Positions 18,105-26,652 are shown, counted from the first letter of the stretch. The stretch is DNA of 64,000 nt from Clostridium fungisolvens (GCF_014193895.1 NZ_BLZR01000001.1:2294001-2358000); one strand, 5' to 3'. A program made the numbers and translations. The notes: generated by a model not told the origin, from the sequence alone.

Positions 18105-19259
18105 CTATTCATACTTTTTAAATACATAATCTCTTACTTCTTTATCAATAGACTTTACATTTTCTAAGGTTACTTCTTTGTTGTAGTCGAACTTATTCAT
18201 ACATTCTTCAACAACATCTCCTATTTGTAAAAATTCAATTCTATTGTTCAAAAATAAACTTACACATGCCTCATTTGCAGCATTAAGTATACAAGGCATA
18301 AGTTTTCCAAGCTTTCCAGCTTTAAATGCAAGATCAAGGCATTTAAAGGTTTGCAAATCTGGAGTTTCAAATGTTAAAGTGCGCAAAGTTTTAAAATCTA
18401 ACGTTCCTCCAATATTACTTTTCCTACTCGGATAATTTAATGCATATTGGATAGGTAACTTCATGTCTGGAGTTCCAAGTTGCGCAATTACGGCTCCATC
18501 TTCATATTGAACCATAGAGTGGATAACTGATTGAGGATGTACAACTACCTCTATCTTGTCATAATCACAATTAAAAAGCCAATGCGCCTCGATTACTTCC
18601 AGACCTTTATTCATAAGCGTAGAAGAATCAATTGTTATCTTTGGTCCCATTGACCAATTAGGATGTTTTAATGCATCTTCTAAAGTAACAGCACTTAAAT
18701 CATCTATTTTTTTTCCTCTGAAAGGCCCACCTGAAGCAGTAAGTAATATTTTATCTATTTTGTTCATTTTATTTCCTTGAAGACTTTGAAAGATTGCACT
18801 ATGTTCTGAGTCTACAGGAAGTATAGTAACATTGTTCTTTTTCGCTTCTGACATAACTAATTCACCAGCAACCACTAAGGTCTCTTTGTTTGCTAACGCT
18901 ATAGTTTTCCCAGCCCAAATGGCATTCAAAGTTGGTTCTAATCCTACCATACCAACAACAGAAGTAACAACAATGTCCACTTCTCTACGGGTTGCAACTT
19001 TATTCAAGCCCTCGATACCAAAGTTTACTTCTATATCATACCCTTTTTTAGTACAATAATCCAAAATTATGTTATAAGCTTCGAAATCTGTCATAGCTAC
19101 TGTTTTAGGCAAAAATTCATCTATTATATTCATAATACTCTGAGTACTTCTGTGTGCACTTATCCCTATTAAGTTAAAATCATCTTTATGAAATCTTAAT
19201 ACATCTAAAGTTTGTGTTCCTATAGAACCAGTTGCCCCTAATATTGCTATATTTTTCAT
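18105..19259 (-). CDS. dxr: 1-deoxy-D-xylulose 5-phosphate reductoisomerase
   Basis: NADPH-dependent second enzyme of the MEP pathway. The dinucleotide-binding GATGSIGTQTL is at residues 8-18; ALANKETLVVAG and the metal/substrate pieces PVDSEHSAIFQSL and SSTLMNKGLEVIEAHWLF are all intact. The length of 384 is standard. Its ATG overlaps the stop of the upstream permease by four bases (ATGA). Confidence 0.98.
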   Translation of the reverse strand: MKNIAILGATGSIGTQTLDVLRFHKDDFNLIGISAHRSTQSIMNIIDEFLPKTVAMTDFEAYNIILDYCTKKGYDIEVNFGIEGLNKVATRREVDIVVTSVVGMVGLEPTLNAIWAGKTIALANKETLVVAGELVMSEAKKNNVTILPVDSEHSAIFQSLQGNKMNKIDKILLTASGGPFRGKKIDDLSAVTLEDALKHPNWSMGPKITIDSSTLMNKGLEVIEAHWLFNCDYDKIEVVVHPQSVIHSMVQYEDGAVIAQLGTPDMKLPIQYALNYPSRKSNIGGTLDFKTLRTLTFETPDLQTFKCLDLAFKAGKLGKLMPCILNAANEACVSLFLNNRIEFLQIGDVVEECMNKFDYNKEVTLENVKSIDKEVRDYVFKKYE

Positions 19260-20227
19260 GTAAAATCCTCCTGAGTTGAACTGATTATTATATTTTTAGC
19301 TAGAAGTATATATAGTGGTCCTGATATGATACCTATTATTCCAAATAGGTTAATTCCTATATATATTGAGATAAGAGCAAGTATAGGATGAATATCTAGC
19401 TTATCTCCAATAAATTTAGTTTCAAGAATTTCTCTATTTATTTGAATTAGAATGTATAATACCACCAATCCAAAGGCTATGAAATACTCCTTTAATACAA
19501 TATTGTATATTATTAGTGGAATAAATACAATAATTGTTCCTACATAAGGAAGTACATCAAGCATTCCACATATAATTGCTAACAAAAATGGTTCTGGCAC
19601 TTTGAAAAAAATAAAACCAATTAATGTTTCTATAGTACTAATTAATGCAAGCATTATTTCAATAGCAGCTAGCTTTTTTAATTTTAAAATAGACTTACCT
19701 ATATTATTAATTACTGAGGTTGGCAAAAATGAATAAAAAGCTTTCTTTAATACAACCTCATCTACCATCAAAAAGTAAACACAAATGTTAGCAATAACAT
19801 AAGATACAATACTTTCAGATGTATATGCAGCACCTTTTCTTATAATTGAACTGTCAATCAGGTTGCTTCCCTTATTTAATATATCACCACTACCGCTTAC
19901 TGTAATTAAATTAATAAAATCACCATAAAAGGATCGTAGCTTGTCTATATTTAAAACAATATATTTTTGAAAAAGCAGAATTATATTGTTACTTAAATAA
20001 AATATCATAATAAACAAAAGCAAATTTAATACAATTATACTAAAAGCTGCCGATAATTTAAATGATTTTGTAACTTTCGAAAAAAATTTTTGTGAAGGTT
20101 TTGCGAGTAGATATAAAACAACAATATATAAAAATGGATTAAAATAGTTTTTAACTATATATGACACTAGTAAAATTATAATCAATAAAATTAGTAACTG
20201 AATTAACTTAGCGTATTCTTTTAACAT
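19256..20227 (-). CDS. AI-2E family permease-like membrane protein
   Basis: Protein of about 323 residues with roughly seven to eight hydrophobic segments and the family-typical C-terminal GMLDVLPYVGTIIVFIPLIIY and NLFGIIGIISGPLYI stretches. The family (PF01594, formerly UPF0118) includes the sporulation-linked YtvI and ion or autoinducer exporters; the substrate here is unknown. The upstream ATG at 20233 abuts AAAGGA, so ATG 20227 is preferred. The gene is separated from cdsA by a strong terminator, so it probably has its own promoter and is coupled to dxr by an ATGA overlap. Confidence 0.8.
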   Translation of the reverse strand: MLKEYAKLIQLLILLIIILLVSYIVKNYFNPFLYIVVLYLLAKPSQKFFSKVTKSFKLSAAFSIIVLNLLLFIMIFYLSNNIILLFQKYIVLNIDKLRSFYGDFINLITVSGSGDILNKGSNLIDSSIIRKGAAYTSESIVSYVIANICVYFLMVDEVVLKKAFYSFLPTSVINNIGKSILKLKKLAAIEIMLALISTIETLIGFIFFKVPEPFLLAIICGMLDVLPYVGTIIVFIPLIIYNIVLKEYFIAFGLVVLYILIQINREILETKFIGDKLDIHPILALISIYIGINLFGIIGIISGPLYILLAKNIIISSTQEDFT

Positions 20228-20275
20228 TTTCATTCCTTTCTAAAGCGGTTATTCTTCATTTAAGATATTCACAGT

Positions 20276-20333
20276 CCTATTAATATAAGTACTTTAGTTA
20301 AGTATATTAATAAGAATATAAGTATATTAATAA
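20276..20333. repeat. Short direct repeats upstream of the permease gene
   Basis: The 13-base word agtatattaataa occurs at 20301-20313 and 20321-20333 (20-base period). A related inverted copy, cctattaatataagta, lies at about 20276-20291. On the minus strand each direct copy carries a TATACT that could serve as a -10. Confidence 0.6.
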
Positions 20334-20373
20334 AAAATAAAAAAACTCACAGTGCATTTCTGCATTATGAGTT
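20330..20373 (-). terminator. Terminator after cdsA
   Basis: Thirteen-position stem (20344-20356 with 20361-20373, one mismatch, one G-U), GAAA loop, then a long minus-strand T run. It lies about 100 bases past the cdsA stop, beyond a palindromic repeat. Confidence 0.9.
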
Positions 20374-20380
20374 ATAGTAT

Positions 20381-20445
20381 ATATAGATGGACACTTTATA
20401 ATCAAATTTATATTTTCAAATTAAAGTGTTTCATCTTTATTAAAA
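20381..20445. repeat. MITE-like palindromic repeat, copy A (short form)
   Basis: Ends agatggacacttta (20385-20398) and taaagtgtttcatct (20422-20436) are inverted copies. The sequence shares these ends and the words aaatttatattttcaaa and catctttattaaaat with copy C at 46229-46333, but lacks that copy's central hairpin. It lies between the cdsA stop and its terminator. Confidence 0.75.
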
Positions 20446-20470
20446 TTCAGTTGATTTTACATAATATAAT

Positions 20471-21265
20471 TTATATAGATAATACAAGGTGAAGATACAT
20501 ATATATTATAGTTGAAGCGAATAATATACTATCAAATCTATCAAGTATTCCACCGTGACCTGGTATAAGATTGCTATAATCTTTTATACCTACATATCTT
20601 TTTATAGAAGATGCTATTAAATCTCCAAATTGGCAGAACACTCCACATAATAACCCTATTATTATATAATGATAAAAAGGTATGTTATGTATAAAAGAGT
20701 TTATGTAGTATCCATAAACTGATAAAGCTAAAGTGCTACCAAATAATCCACCGATAGAACCAGCAATGGTTTTCTTAGGACTTACTTTAGGGCAAAGCTT
20801 TCTTTTTCCTAAATATTTTCCAGTATAATAAGCTACTGTATCACAAAGCCATGATGCTAAGAATATTAACCATACTAAAAACTTACCATTAGGCATAGCA
20901 TTTATCAGGTAAATAAAACTGAAAAAGACGCCTACATATAGAAATCCTAGAATAGTTAATGAAACATCTATAAAAGTATATTTCGTATTAATAACCGGTA
21001 TACAAAATAAAATAATTAGTGCTATTATCAGCAGATACACTAGCTTTTCTATATCTGCGTTTATAAGGTAATAGCAAATTAGAAGACCGTATCCAACTGG
21101 CCATATTGGATTAAAATCTTTAACTTTCATTGTTTTATAAAATTCATACATACCAATCATTGAAATTAAGATCGTGAAGTACTTCAAATATACTCCACCA
21201 AGAAATATAAAAATTAATATTGGGGCAATTATCAATGCACCTAGATATCTGTTATTCGATTTCAT
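20471..21265 (-). CDS. cdsA: Phosphatidate cytidylyltransferase
   Basis: Makes CDP-diacylglycerol from phosphatidic acid and CTP in the membrane, feeding phospholipid synthesis. The 264 residues form about seven membrane helices. The C-terminal family signature is complete: SSIKRYVGIKDYSNLIPGHG followed by GILDRFDS near residue 235-248. ATG 21265 is behind CTGAGGTGA. It is 13 bases downstream of uppS, one transcription unit. Confidence 0.97.
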   Translation of the reverse strand: MKSNNRYLGALIIAPILIFIFLGGVYLKYFTILISMIGMYEFYKTMKVKDFNPIWPVGYGLLICYYLINADIEKLVYLLIIALIILFCIPVINTKYTFIDVSLTILGFLYVGVFFSFIYLINAMPNGKFLVWLIFLASWLCDTVAYYTGKYLGKRKLCPKVSPKKTIAGSIGGLFGSTLALSVYGYYINSFIHNIPFYHYIIIGLLCGVFCQFGDLIASSIKRYVGIKDYSNLIPGHGGILDRFDSILFASTIIYMYLHLVLSI

Positions 21266-21278
21266 AATATCACCTCAG

Positions 21279-22043
21279 TTATTTTATGCCGCCAAATCTT
21301 CTATCTCTATTCTGATAATCGTAAATAGCTTTATGAAGATCTGACTCTGAAAAATCAGGCCAATTTATATTGGAATACCAAAACTCAGAATAAGCACATT
21401 GCCAAAGCAAAAAGTTACTTAATCTTTGTTCTCCACTTGGTCTAATAATTAAATCTGGATCTGGCATACCTTTGGTATACATATGAGATGAAATTACTTC
21501 TTCATCAATGTCTTCAATTTTTAGTTTTCCATCTTTTATATCCTGTGCTATTTTTTTTACTCCATCTATTATTTCAGACCTACCACCATAATTCAAGGCA
21601 AGATTCATAACTATACCTGTATTATCTTTTGTTCTTTCGTATGCACTTATAAGTTCCCTACTGCACCTTTCAGGTAACTTAGAAATATCACCTATATGAT
21701 TGATAACTACGTTGCTTTTATTAAGTTCGTCAAATTCTTTCTTTAAGTATTCAACTAATAAATCCATCAAAGCACTGACTTCATCCTTTGGTCTTTTCCA
21801 ATTTTCTGTTGAGAAAGCATATAGAGTTATATACTTAACACCTAACTTGTCACATTCTTTTATAATTCTGCGGATTGTTTCTACACCAGCTTTGTGACCA
21901 ATAGTTCTCGGAAGATTTCTTTGTTTCGCCCATCTTCCATTGCCATCCATAATTATAGCTATATGTTTCGGGATATTATCATAATTTAAATCTATACTTA
22001 CATCATCACTTATAGTGCTTCTCTTTTTTAAGAAGTCAAACAT
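21279..22043 (-). CDS. uppS: Undecaprenyl diphosphate synthase
   Basis: cis-Prenyltransferase making the C55 carrier lipid for peptidoglycan and wall polymers. The catalytic start HIAIIMDGNGRWAKQR is near residue 27; YAFSTENWKRP and the C-terminal PDLIIRPSGEQRLSNFLLWQ are conserved. The 254-residue length is normal. ATG 22043 is behind ATAGGAGTG. The gap to frr contains the frr terminator, so uppS-cdsA likely has a separate promoter that I could not pin down. Confidence 0.97.
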   Translation of the reverse strand: MFDFLKKRSTISDDVSIDLNYDNIPKHIAIIMDGNGRWAKQRNLPRTIGHKAGVETIRRIIKECDKLGVKYITLYAFSTENWKRPKDEVSALMDLLVEYLKKEFDELNKSNVVINHIGDISKLPERCSRELISAYERTKDNTGIVMNLALNYGGRSEIIDGVKKIAQDIKDGKLKIEDIDEEVISSHMYTKGMPDPDLIIRPSGEQRLSNFLLWQCAYSEFWYSNINWPDFSESDLHKAIYDYQNRDRRFGGIK

Positions 22044-22133
22044 AATTTTTACACTCCTATAAGAAGATTTATGACATTATTAATAGTATCAATATTTCTT
22101 CATACTAATATATTTTAAACAAATTTTATTTAA

Positions 22134-22164
22134 AGAGAAAAAAACCTGCTAAAGAAGCAGGTTT
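22134..22164 (-). terminator. Terminator after frr
   Basis: Nine-bp perfect stem AAACCTGCT/AGCAGGTTT (22142-22150, 22156-22164), five-base loop and a minus-strand T run; overlaps the stop codon. Confidence 0.9.
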
Positions 22165-22721
22165 TAAACTGTCATAATTTCTTTTTCCTTATCTGCTACC
22201 ATTTTATCTATTTCTTTTACATAACTATCAGTTATTTTTTGTATATCTTCTTCAGCCTTTTTGATTTGATCCTCAGAAATTTCTCCATCTTTCTTTAAAG
22301 CCTTAACTTTATCATTAGAATCTCTTCTGATTGATCTTAAAGCAACTTTAGCTTCTTCCCCAGCTTTCTTAACATTTTTCACTAGGTTTTTTCTAGTTTC
22401 TTCAGTAAGTTCTGGAACTAAAAGTCTGATTATTGTACCATCATTAGTCGGATTTATGCCTAAATCTGATTTCAGTATAGCTTTTTCTATTTCCTTTAAA
22501 AGCGATTTTTCCCAAGGAGTAATCACAAGTAGTCTTGGCTCTGGAGCAGAAATGTTAGCAACTTGATTTAAAGGACACATACTTCCGTAATAGTCAACTT
22601 GTATTCTATCAAGCATGGTTGGGTTAGCTCTTCCAGCTTTCATTGTTGCAAACTCAGAGTGTAAAACAGTTAAAGTTTTTTTCATTTTATCTTCAGATGC
22701 TTTTATAATATCCTTAATCAT
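22164..22721 (-). CDS. frr: Ribosome recycling factor
   Basis: Splits post-termination ribosomes with EF-G. It has 185 residues with the expected KMKKTLTVLHSEFATMKAGRANP start and VPELTEETRKNLVKNVKKAGEEAK core. Two consecutive ATGs follow AAGGAGG; the second (22721) has six-base spacing and is preferred over the first with three. It is nine bases behind pyrH. Confidence 0.98.
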   Translation of the reverse strand: MIKDIIKASEDKMKKTLTVLHSEFATMKAGRANPTMLDRIQVDYYGSMCPLNQVANISAPEPRLLVITPWEKSLLKEIEKAILKSDLGINPTNDGTIIRLLVPELTEETRKNLVKNVKKAGEEAKVALRSIRRDSNDKVKALKKDGEISEDQIKKAEEDIQKITDSYVKEIDKMVADKEKEIMTV

Positions 22722-22732
22722 CATAAACCTCC

Positions 22733-23443
22733 TTATTTATTACAAACTAAAGTACCAATTGTTTCTCCACATGCGGCCTTTTTTATATTTCCTGGTTCAT
22801 CAAGTCCAAACACAAGTATTGGAATACTATTATCCATACATAGTGAAGTCGCTGTAGAATCCATAACTTGAAGACCTTGTTCTAACACTTGAATGTATGA
22901 TAAAGTATCATATTTTTTAGCGTCATTGTACTTATGTGGGTCTTTATCATAAACTCCGTCAACTTTTTTAGCTAAAAGTATAACATCTGCTTCTATTTCA
23001 GCTGCTCTTAAAGCTGCAGTTGTATCAGTTGAGAAATATGGGTTACCAGTGCCTGCTGCAAATATTACAACTCTACCTTTTTCAAGGTGTCTCATAGCTC
23101 TTCTTCTTATAAAAGGTTCTGCTACTTCTTTCATTTCGATTGCAGTCTGAACTCTAGTAAGTACACCTAAACCTTCTAATGAATCTTGAAGCGCAAGTGC
23201 ATTTATACAAGTTGCTAACATACCCATATAATCAGCAGTAGTTCTATCCATTCCTTCTCCACTTCTGCCTCTCCATATATTTCCGCCACCAACTACAGCA
23301 CCAACCTCAATGCCCATATCTACAAGCTCTTTTATTTCACTAGCTATTCTTGTTGCTACGTTAAAATCGATTCCAAACCCATTATCACCAGCTAGAGCTT
23401 CACCGGAAAGTTTTAGTATTACTCTTCTATATTTAGCTTCCAT
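22733..23443 (-). CDS. pyrH: UMP kinase
   Basis: Hexameric bacterial UMP kinase producing UDP. The 236 residues show LKLSGEALAG, VVGGGNIWRG, GTGNPYFSTDTTAALRAAE and VDGVYDKDP. A 37-residue in-frame extension is rejected because it is unrelated to the family and GGTGGAGG directly precedes ATG 23443. A TATACT lies just upstream but without a good -35, and a terminator separates it from tsf. Confidence 0.98.
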   Translation of the reverse strand: MEAKYRRVILKLSGEALAGDNGFGIDFNVATRIASEIKELVDMGIEVGAVVGGGNIWRGRSGEGMDRTTADYMGMLATCINALALQDSLEGLGVLTRVQTAIEMKEVAEPFIRRRAMRHLEKGRVVIFAAGTGNPYFSTDTTAALRAAEIEADVILLAKKVDGVYDKDPHKYNDAKKYDTLSYIQVLEQGLQVMDSTATSLCMDNSIPILVFGLDEPGNIKKAACGETIGTLVCNK

Positions 23444-23470
23444 TACACAACCTCCACCATGTAGTATATA

Positions 23471-23509
23471 TTTATTTTTTAAAAAAAGAGAACACGGTGT
23501 GTTCTCTTT
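23471..23509 (-). terminator. Terminator after tsf
   Basis: Eleven-bp perfect stem AAAGAGAACAC/GTGTTCTCTTT (23485-23495, 23499-23509), three-base loop and a minus-strand T run. Confidence 0.92.
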
Positions 23510-23516
23510 TGTTTTA

Positions 23517-24431
23517 CTATTTTCCTTGAACTTGCTTTGCAACTTCTTCTGCAAAGTTTTCTTCTTTCTTATCTATACCTTCTCCTCTTTCATATCTAAC
23601 GAAAGTATTGATATTGATTGGAGAACCAACTTCTTTAGATTTCTCTTGTAAGTATTTAGTTATAGTCTTGTCACCATCTTTTACCCATGGTTGTTCAACT
23701 AAACATACTTCTTTATAGTATTTTTGAATTCTTCCTTCAACCATTTTATCAACGATCTTTTCAGGCTTTCCTTCATTAAGAGCTTGAGCTCTGTATATTT
23801 CTTTTTCTTTTTCTAAAGATTCAGAATCAACTTGAGTCTTATCTAAGAATAAAGGATTTGCAGCAGCAACTTGCATACAAAGTTCTTTAGCAACTTCTTC
23901 TAAAACTGGGCTAGCAGTTTCACATCCTAGTTCAACTATAACACCAATTCTACCACCACCATGGATGTAGCTTTGAGTTATTCCGTTTTCAACTGAGAAC
24001 TTTTGGAATCTTCTTACTGTCATGTTTTCGCCTAATTTAGCGATTAGAGCAGTTAAAAATTCTTGAACTGTTTGTTCTTCATTATATTTTTGAGCTACAA
24101 ACTCTTCAACTGTAGCAACAGTAGTAGTTGAAGCCATTTCAGCTAACTTACCAGCAAATGCTACAAATTCTTCGTTAGCAGCAACGAAGTCAGTTTCACA
24201 GTTAACTTCAACGATACCAGCACTCTTCTTATCATCTGATATGTAAGTCTTAACTATACCTTCAGCAGCAACTCTGCCAGCTTTTTTAGCAGCAGCAGCT
24301 AATCCTTTTTCTCTTAATACTTCTACAGCTTTGTCCATGTCGCCGTTTGTTTCTGTAAGAGCCTTCTTACAGTCCATCATTCCAGCGCCAGTTCTTTCTC
24401 TTAATTCTTTAACAGCTTGAGCAGTTATCAT
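23517..24431 (-). CDS. tsf: Elongation factor Ts
   Basis: Nucleotide exchange factor for EF-Tu. The N-terminal UBA-like domain ELRERTGAGMMDCKKALTET-type and the TDFVAAN motif (near residue 80) are present; the protein has 304 residues and two dimerisation/core repeats. ATG 24431 is behind GGGAGGAATTAGC. Paired with rpsB, with an imperfect terminator-like hairpin between them. Confidence 0.98.
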   Translation of the reverse strand: MITAQAVKELRERTGAGMMDCKKALTETNGDMDKAVEVLREKGLAAAAKKAGRVAAEGIVKTYISDDKKSAGIVEVNCETDFVAANEEFVAFAGKLAEMASTTTVATVEEFVAQKYNEEQTVQEFLTALIAKLGENMTVRRFQKFSVENGITQSYIHGGGRIGVIVELGCETASPVLEEVAKELCMQVAAANPLFLDKTQVDSESLEKEKEIYRAQALNEGKPEKIVDKMVEGRIQKYYKEVCLVEQPWVKDGDKTITKYLQEKSKEVGSPININTFVRYERGEGIDKKEENFAEEVAKQVQGK

Positions 24432-24458
24432 GCTAATTCCTCCCTAAAATGTTAATTT

Positions 24459-24489
24459 AAAAGGTAAATGAAGCCTTGCTTCACCTACC
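24459..24489 (-). terminator. Attenuating hairpin between rpsB and tsf
   Basis: Twelve-bp stem (24463-24474 with 24478-24489, two G-U pairs), three-base loop, followed by only four T on the minus strand; probably partial termination or processing that sets the S2 to EF-Ts ratio. Confidence 0.55.
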
Positions 24490-24498
24490 CATATATAA

Positions 24499-25200
24499 TT
24501 ATTCAGCTAATTGTTCGCCTTGTCTTCCTTCAATAATAGCGTCAGCTATTTTTGCAGTTATAAGTTTTACAGCTCTTATAGCATCATCATTTCCAGGTAT
24601 AACATAATCAACTTCATCTGGATCACAGTTAGTATCAACTATTGCTACTACTGGTATACCAAGAATCTTAGCTTCTGATATAGCATTCTTTTCTTTTCTT
24701 GGATCAACAACGAATAATGCACCTATGTTAGTAGCATCTAAGTTTCTGATTCCTCCAAGATTTTTTTCTAACTTTTCCATTTCGTTCTTAAGATTAGTAA
24801 CTTCCTTCTTAGGTAGAACATCGAATGTACCATCTTGTTCCATCTTTTCGATTTCAGCTAATCTGTTTATTCTAGTCTTAATAGTGTTAAAGTTAGTTAG
24901 CATACCACCAAGCCATCTATTATTAACGAAGTGCATGTTTGATCTAGCGCCTTCTTCTTGAATAGCTTCTTGTGCTTGTTTCTTAGTACCAACGAAAAGT
25001 ATATCTTTACCTTCTGTTGCTACTTCTTTAATGAAGTCATAAGCTTCTTCAACCTTTTTTACTGTCTTTTGAAGATCTATTATATATATTCCGTTTCTTT
25101 CTGTGAATATATAAGGAGCCATCTTAGGGTTCCATCTTCTTGTTTGATGTCCAAAGTGAACACCAGCTTCTAATAATTGTTTCATTGAAATAACTGACAT
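24499..25200 (-). CDS. rpsB: 30S ribosomal protein S2
   Basis: S2 joins the 30S subunit late. The 233 residues contain MKQLLEAGVHFGHQTRRWNP and FVVDPRKEKNAISEAKILGIPVVAIVDTNCDP. ATG 25200 is behind AGGAGGTAC. The promoter and a structured leader lie upstream. Confidence 0.99.
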   Translation of the reverse strand: MSVISMKQLLEAGVHFGHQTRRWNPKMAPYIFTERNGIYIIDLQKTVKKVEEAYDFIKEVATEGKDILFVGTKKQAQEAIQEEGARSNMHFVNNRWLGGMLTNFNTIKTRINRLAEIEKMEQDGTFDVLPKKEVTNLKNEMEKLEKNLGGIRNLDATNIGALFVVDPRKEKNAISEAKILGIPVVAIVDTNCDPDEVDYVIPGNDDAIRAVKLITAKIADAIIEGRQGEQLAE

Positions 25201-25309
25201 AAAAGTACCTCCTAAATTTTGGTTGTTTCCTCCACTATCATCATATTTTTAGAGATTCCCTGAAAGGGCACCACTCTAACAATTCGATAATGTGTGTATT
25301 TTCTTACCT
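25201..25309 (-). promoter_or_regulatory. rpsB leader, probably structured
   Basis: About 105 transcribed bases. TTAGAG pairs with CTCTAA around an inner CCCT-TTC-AGGG hairpin (about 25246-25278), and TTGTT can pair with AACAA next to the gene, giving a possible multi-branched fold near the ribosome binding site. S2 autoregulation is known in enterics; a matching clostridial element is inference. Confidence 0.45.
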
Positions 25310-25343
25310 TAGACAGTATATCATAAGGTTTACTGTCTAGCAA
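25310..25343 (-). promoter_or_regulatory. rpsB promoter with overlapping inverted repeat
   Basis: TTGCTA (25338-25343), 17-base spacer, TATACT (25315-25320). A perfect 9-bp inverted repeat, TAGACAGTA/TACTGTCTA (25310-25318, 25331-25339), covers the -10 and reaches the -35 box, like an operator. Confidence 0.65.
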
Positions 25344-25379
25344 TATAAATTTGTAAAATTATTAATTAATATGGAAAAA

Positions 25380-25480
25380 TTGCTGAAGTGGCTTTCTTCA
25401 GTGTTTTTTGTGCATCTGCTTTCCGGATGCATATGAGTTAAATCTGGCAGGCGACAAATTCGTATTTTTTATTCTTTTCA
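25380..25480 (+). repeat. Dispersed repeat, copy 1 (terminator-like hairpin plus conserved tail)
   Basis: A CTGAAG/CTTCAG hairpin with T run, then gcatctgc, tttccg, ggcaggcga and tattttttatt in order. The same order and most bases recur on the opposite strand at 61470-61577. Orientation here is opposite to the flanking genes. Confidence 0.7.
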
Positions 25481-25510
25481 TCACATTATATTTTGAGGCA
25501 TTACTCATAT

Positions 25511-25615
25511 TTATGGATGGAACACTTCGTAATAAATTTTTTATTTTCAAATTCTCCTCTCAGAACCCAGAAGAGTTTTAAAAATAAATTTCAAATCGAA
25601 ATGGTACATCTTTAT
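25511..25615. repeat. MITE-like palindromic repeat, copy B
   Basis: Outer ends ggatggaacacttcg (25516-25530) and cgaaatggtacatct (25598-25612) are inverted copies. A central hairpin (25544-25561 with 25570-25586) has loop cagaaccc, matching caaaaccc of copy C. Confidence 0.75.
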
Positions 25616-25649
25616 CCACATATAATTGAACTATAAATTTCTAAAGAAT

Positions 25650-25677
25650 AAAAAAATAAGGAGGAAATCTCCTCCTT
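25650..25677 (-). terminator. Terminator after codY
   Basis: Eight-bp perfect stem AAGGAGGA/TCCTCCTT (25658-25665, 25670-25677) and a minus-strand T run, 11 bases after the stop. Confidence 0.92.
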
Positions 25678-25688
25678 ATAATTATTGA

Positions 25689-26465
25689 CTATTTTATTTT
25701 CTTTAATTCATCAAGTAATTTTTCATTAAGAATTCTAATGTGTGTTCCCTTCATTCCTAATGAACGTGACTCGATAACTCCTGCACTCTCAAACTTTCTT
25801 AAAGCATTTACTATTACAGATCTTGTTATACCAACCTTGTCCGCAATTTTTGATGCAACTAGCAATCCTTCGTTTCCATCTAATTCGTCAAAAATATGTT
25901 CAACCGCTTCAAGCTCTGAATAAGAAAGTGTTCCAATAGCTAATTGAACTACTGCTTTCTTTCTTGCTTCATCCTCAATTTCATCTTGTTTAGATCTAAG
26001 AATTTCTAACCCTACTATTGTTGCACTATATTCTACTAATACTAAATCTTCATCAGTAAATGGTTCCTTAAATCTTGCAAGAAGAAGTGTTCCTAATCTT
26101 TCTCTGTTTCCAACTATAGGAACTATTGTAGAAAGCTTGTCCGACATCATGCATTCACCTTCACCGTCAAAAACGCATTGTCCTTTGTTAGGAAGGTTTG
26201 CTAATGTATCTCCAATGTTCAATAATTTATTATTATATTCTTCTGGGAATCTTTTGTCGTCTAATATCTTTCTTTTCATTATGTCACATTCGAAACTATC
26301 TGAAAAAGTATAACCTAGTATTTTTCCTTTTCTACTTGATATGTACACGTTACAGGCTAATACCTCACTTAATAATTTACAAATATCTTCGAAGGCTACA
26401 GGATCCGTACCTGATTTTTGCAAAATTTTATTTAACATTCTTGTTTTGTTTAGTAGAGTTGACAT
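25689..26465 (-). CDS. codY: Global transcriptional regulator CodY
   Basis: GTP- and branched-chain-amino-acid-sensing regulator of metabolism and sporulation entry. The 258 residues comprise an N-terminal GAF-like effector domain (MSTLLNKTRMLNKILQKSG onward, to about 155) and a C-terminal winged helix with KVGITRSVIVNALRKFESAG near 205-225. A 19-residue upstream extension is rejected: GAGGAGG precedes ATG 26465. It lies next to topA here; the trmFO-xerC-clpQY block found between them in B. subtilis is absent. Confidence 0.98.
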   Translation of the reverse strand: MSTLLNKTRMLNKILQKSGTDPVAFEDICKLLSEVLACNVYISSRKGKILGYTFSDSFECDIMKRKILDDKRFPEEYNNKLLNIGDTLANLPNKGQCVFDGEGECMMSDKLSTIVPIVGNRERLGTLLLARFKEPFTDEDLVLVEYSATIVGLEILRSKQDEIEDEARKKAVVQLAIGTLSYSELEAVEHIFDELDGNEGLLVASKIADKVGITRSVIVNALRKFESAGVIESRSLGMKGTHIRILNEKLLDELKKIK

Positions 26466-26618
26466 TAAATTCCTCCTCATAATACCGATGTTTATAATAC
26501 AGGGTTTTAATTTAATACACACATAGCACGTACCAATTTGAAATTATAAAAAAATTAAAACCCTGAAAATATTTTCGAATTTTTTGAATAGTTTAAATTT
26601 TTAAAATTATCACATCCA
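26466..26618 (-). promoter_or_regulatory. codY leader with 14-bp inverted repeat
   Basis: A perfect 14-bp inverted repeat (26500-26513 with 26552-26565, 38-base loop) ends about 35 bases before the start codon. No T run follows, so it is not a simple terminator; function unknown. Confidence 0.6.
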
Positions 26619-26623
26619 CGTCT

Positions 26624-26652
26624 ATCTTAGCATACAAAAAAACTTATTTCAA
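26624..26652 (-). promoter_or_regulatory. Sigma-A promoter of codY
   Basis: TTGAAA (26647-26652), 17-base spacer ending in TGC (extended -10), TAAGAT (26624-26629). Confidence 0.75.

Larger units (their letters stand above)
25201..25688. other. 488-base gap between rpsB and codY
   Basis: Holds the rpsB leader and promoter, a repeat related to that after prkC (25380-25480), MITE-like copy B (25511-25615) and the codY terminator. No coding sequence seen. Confidence 0.75.

Noticed and set aside
25240..25285. AGAGTGGTGCC in the rpsB leader, reminiscent of a T-box antiterminator
   Set aside because: The conserved T-box bulge and downstream terminator are missing, and the gene is an r-protein gene rather than an amino acid gene.
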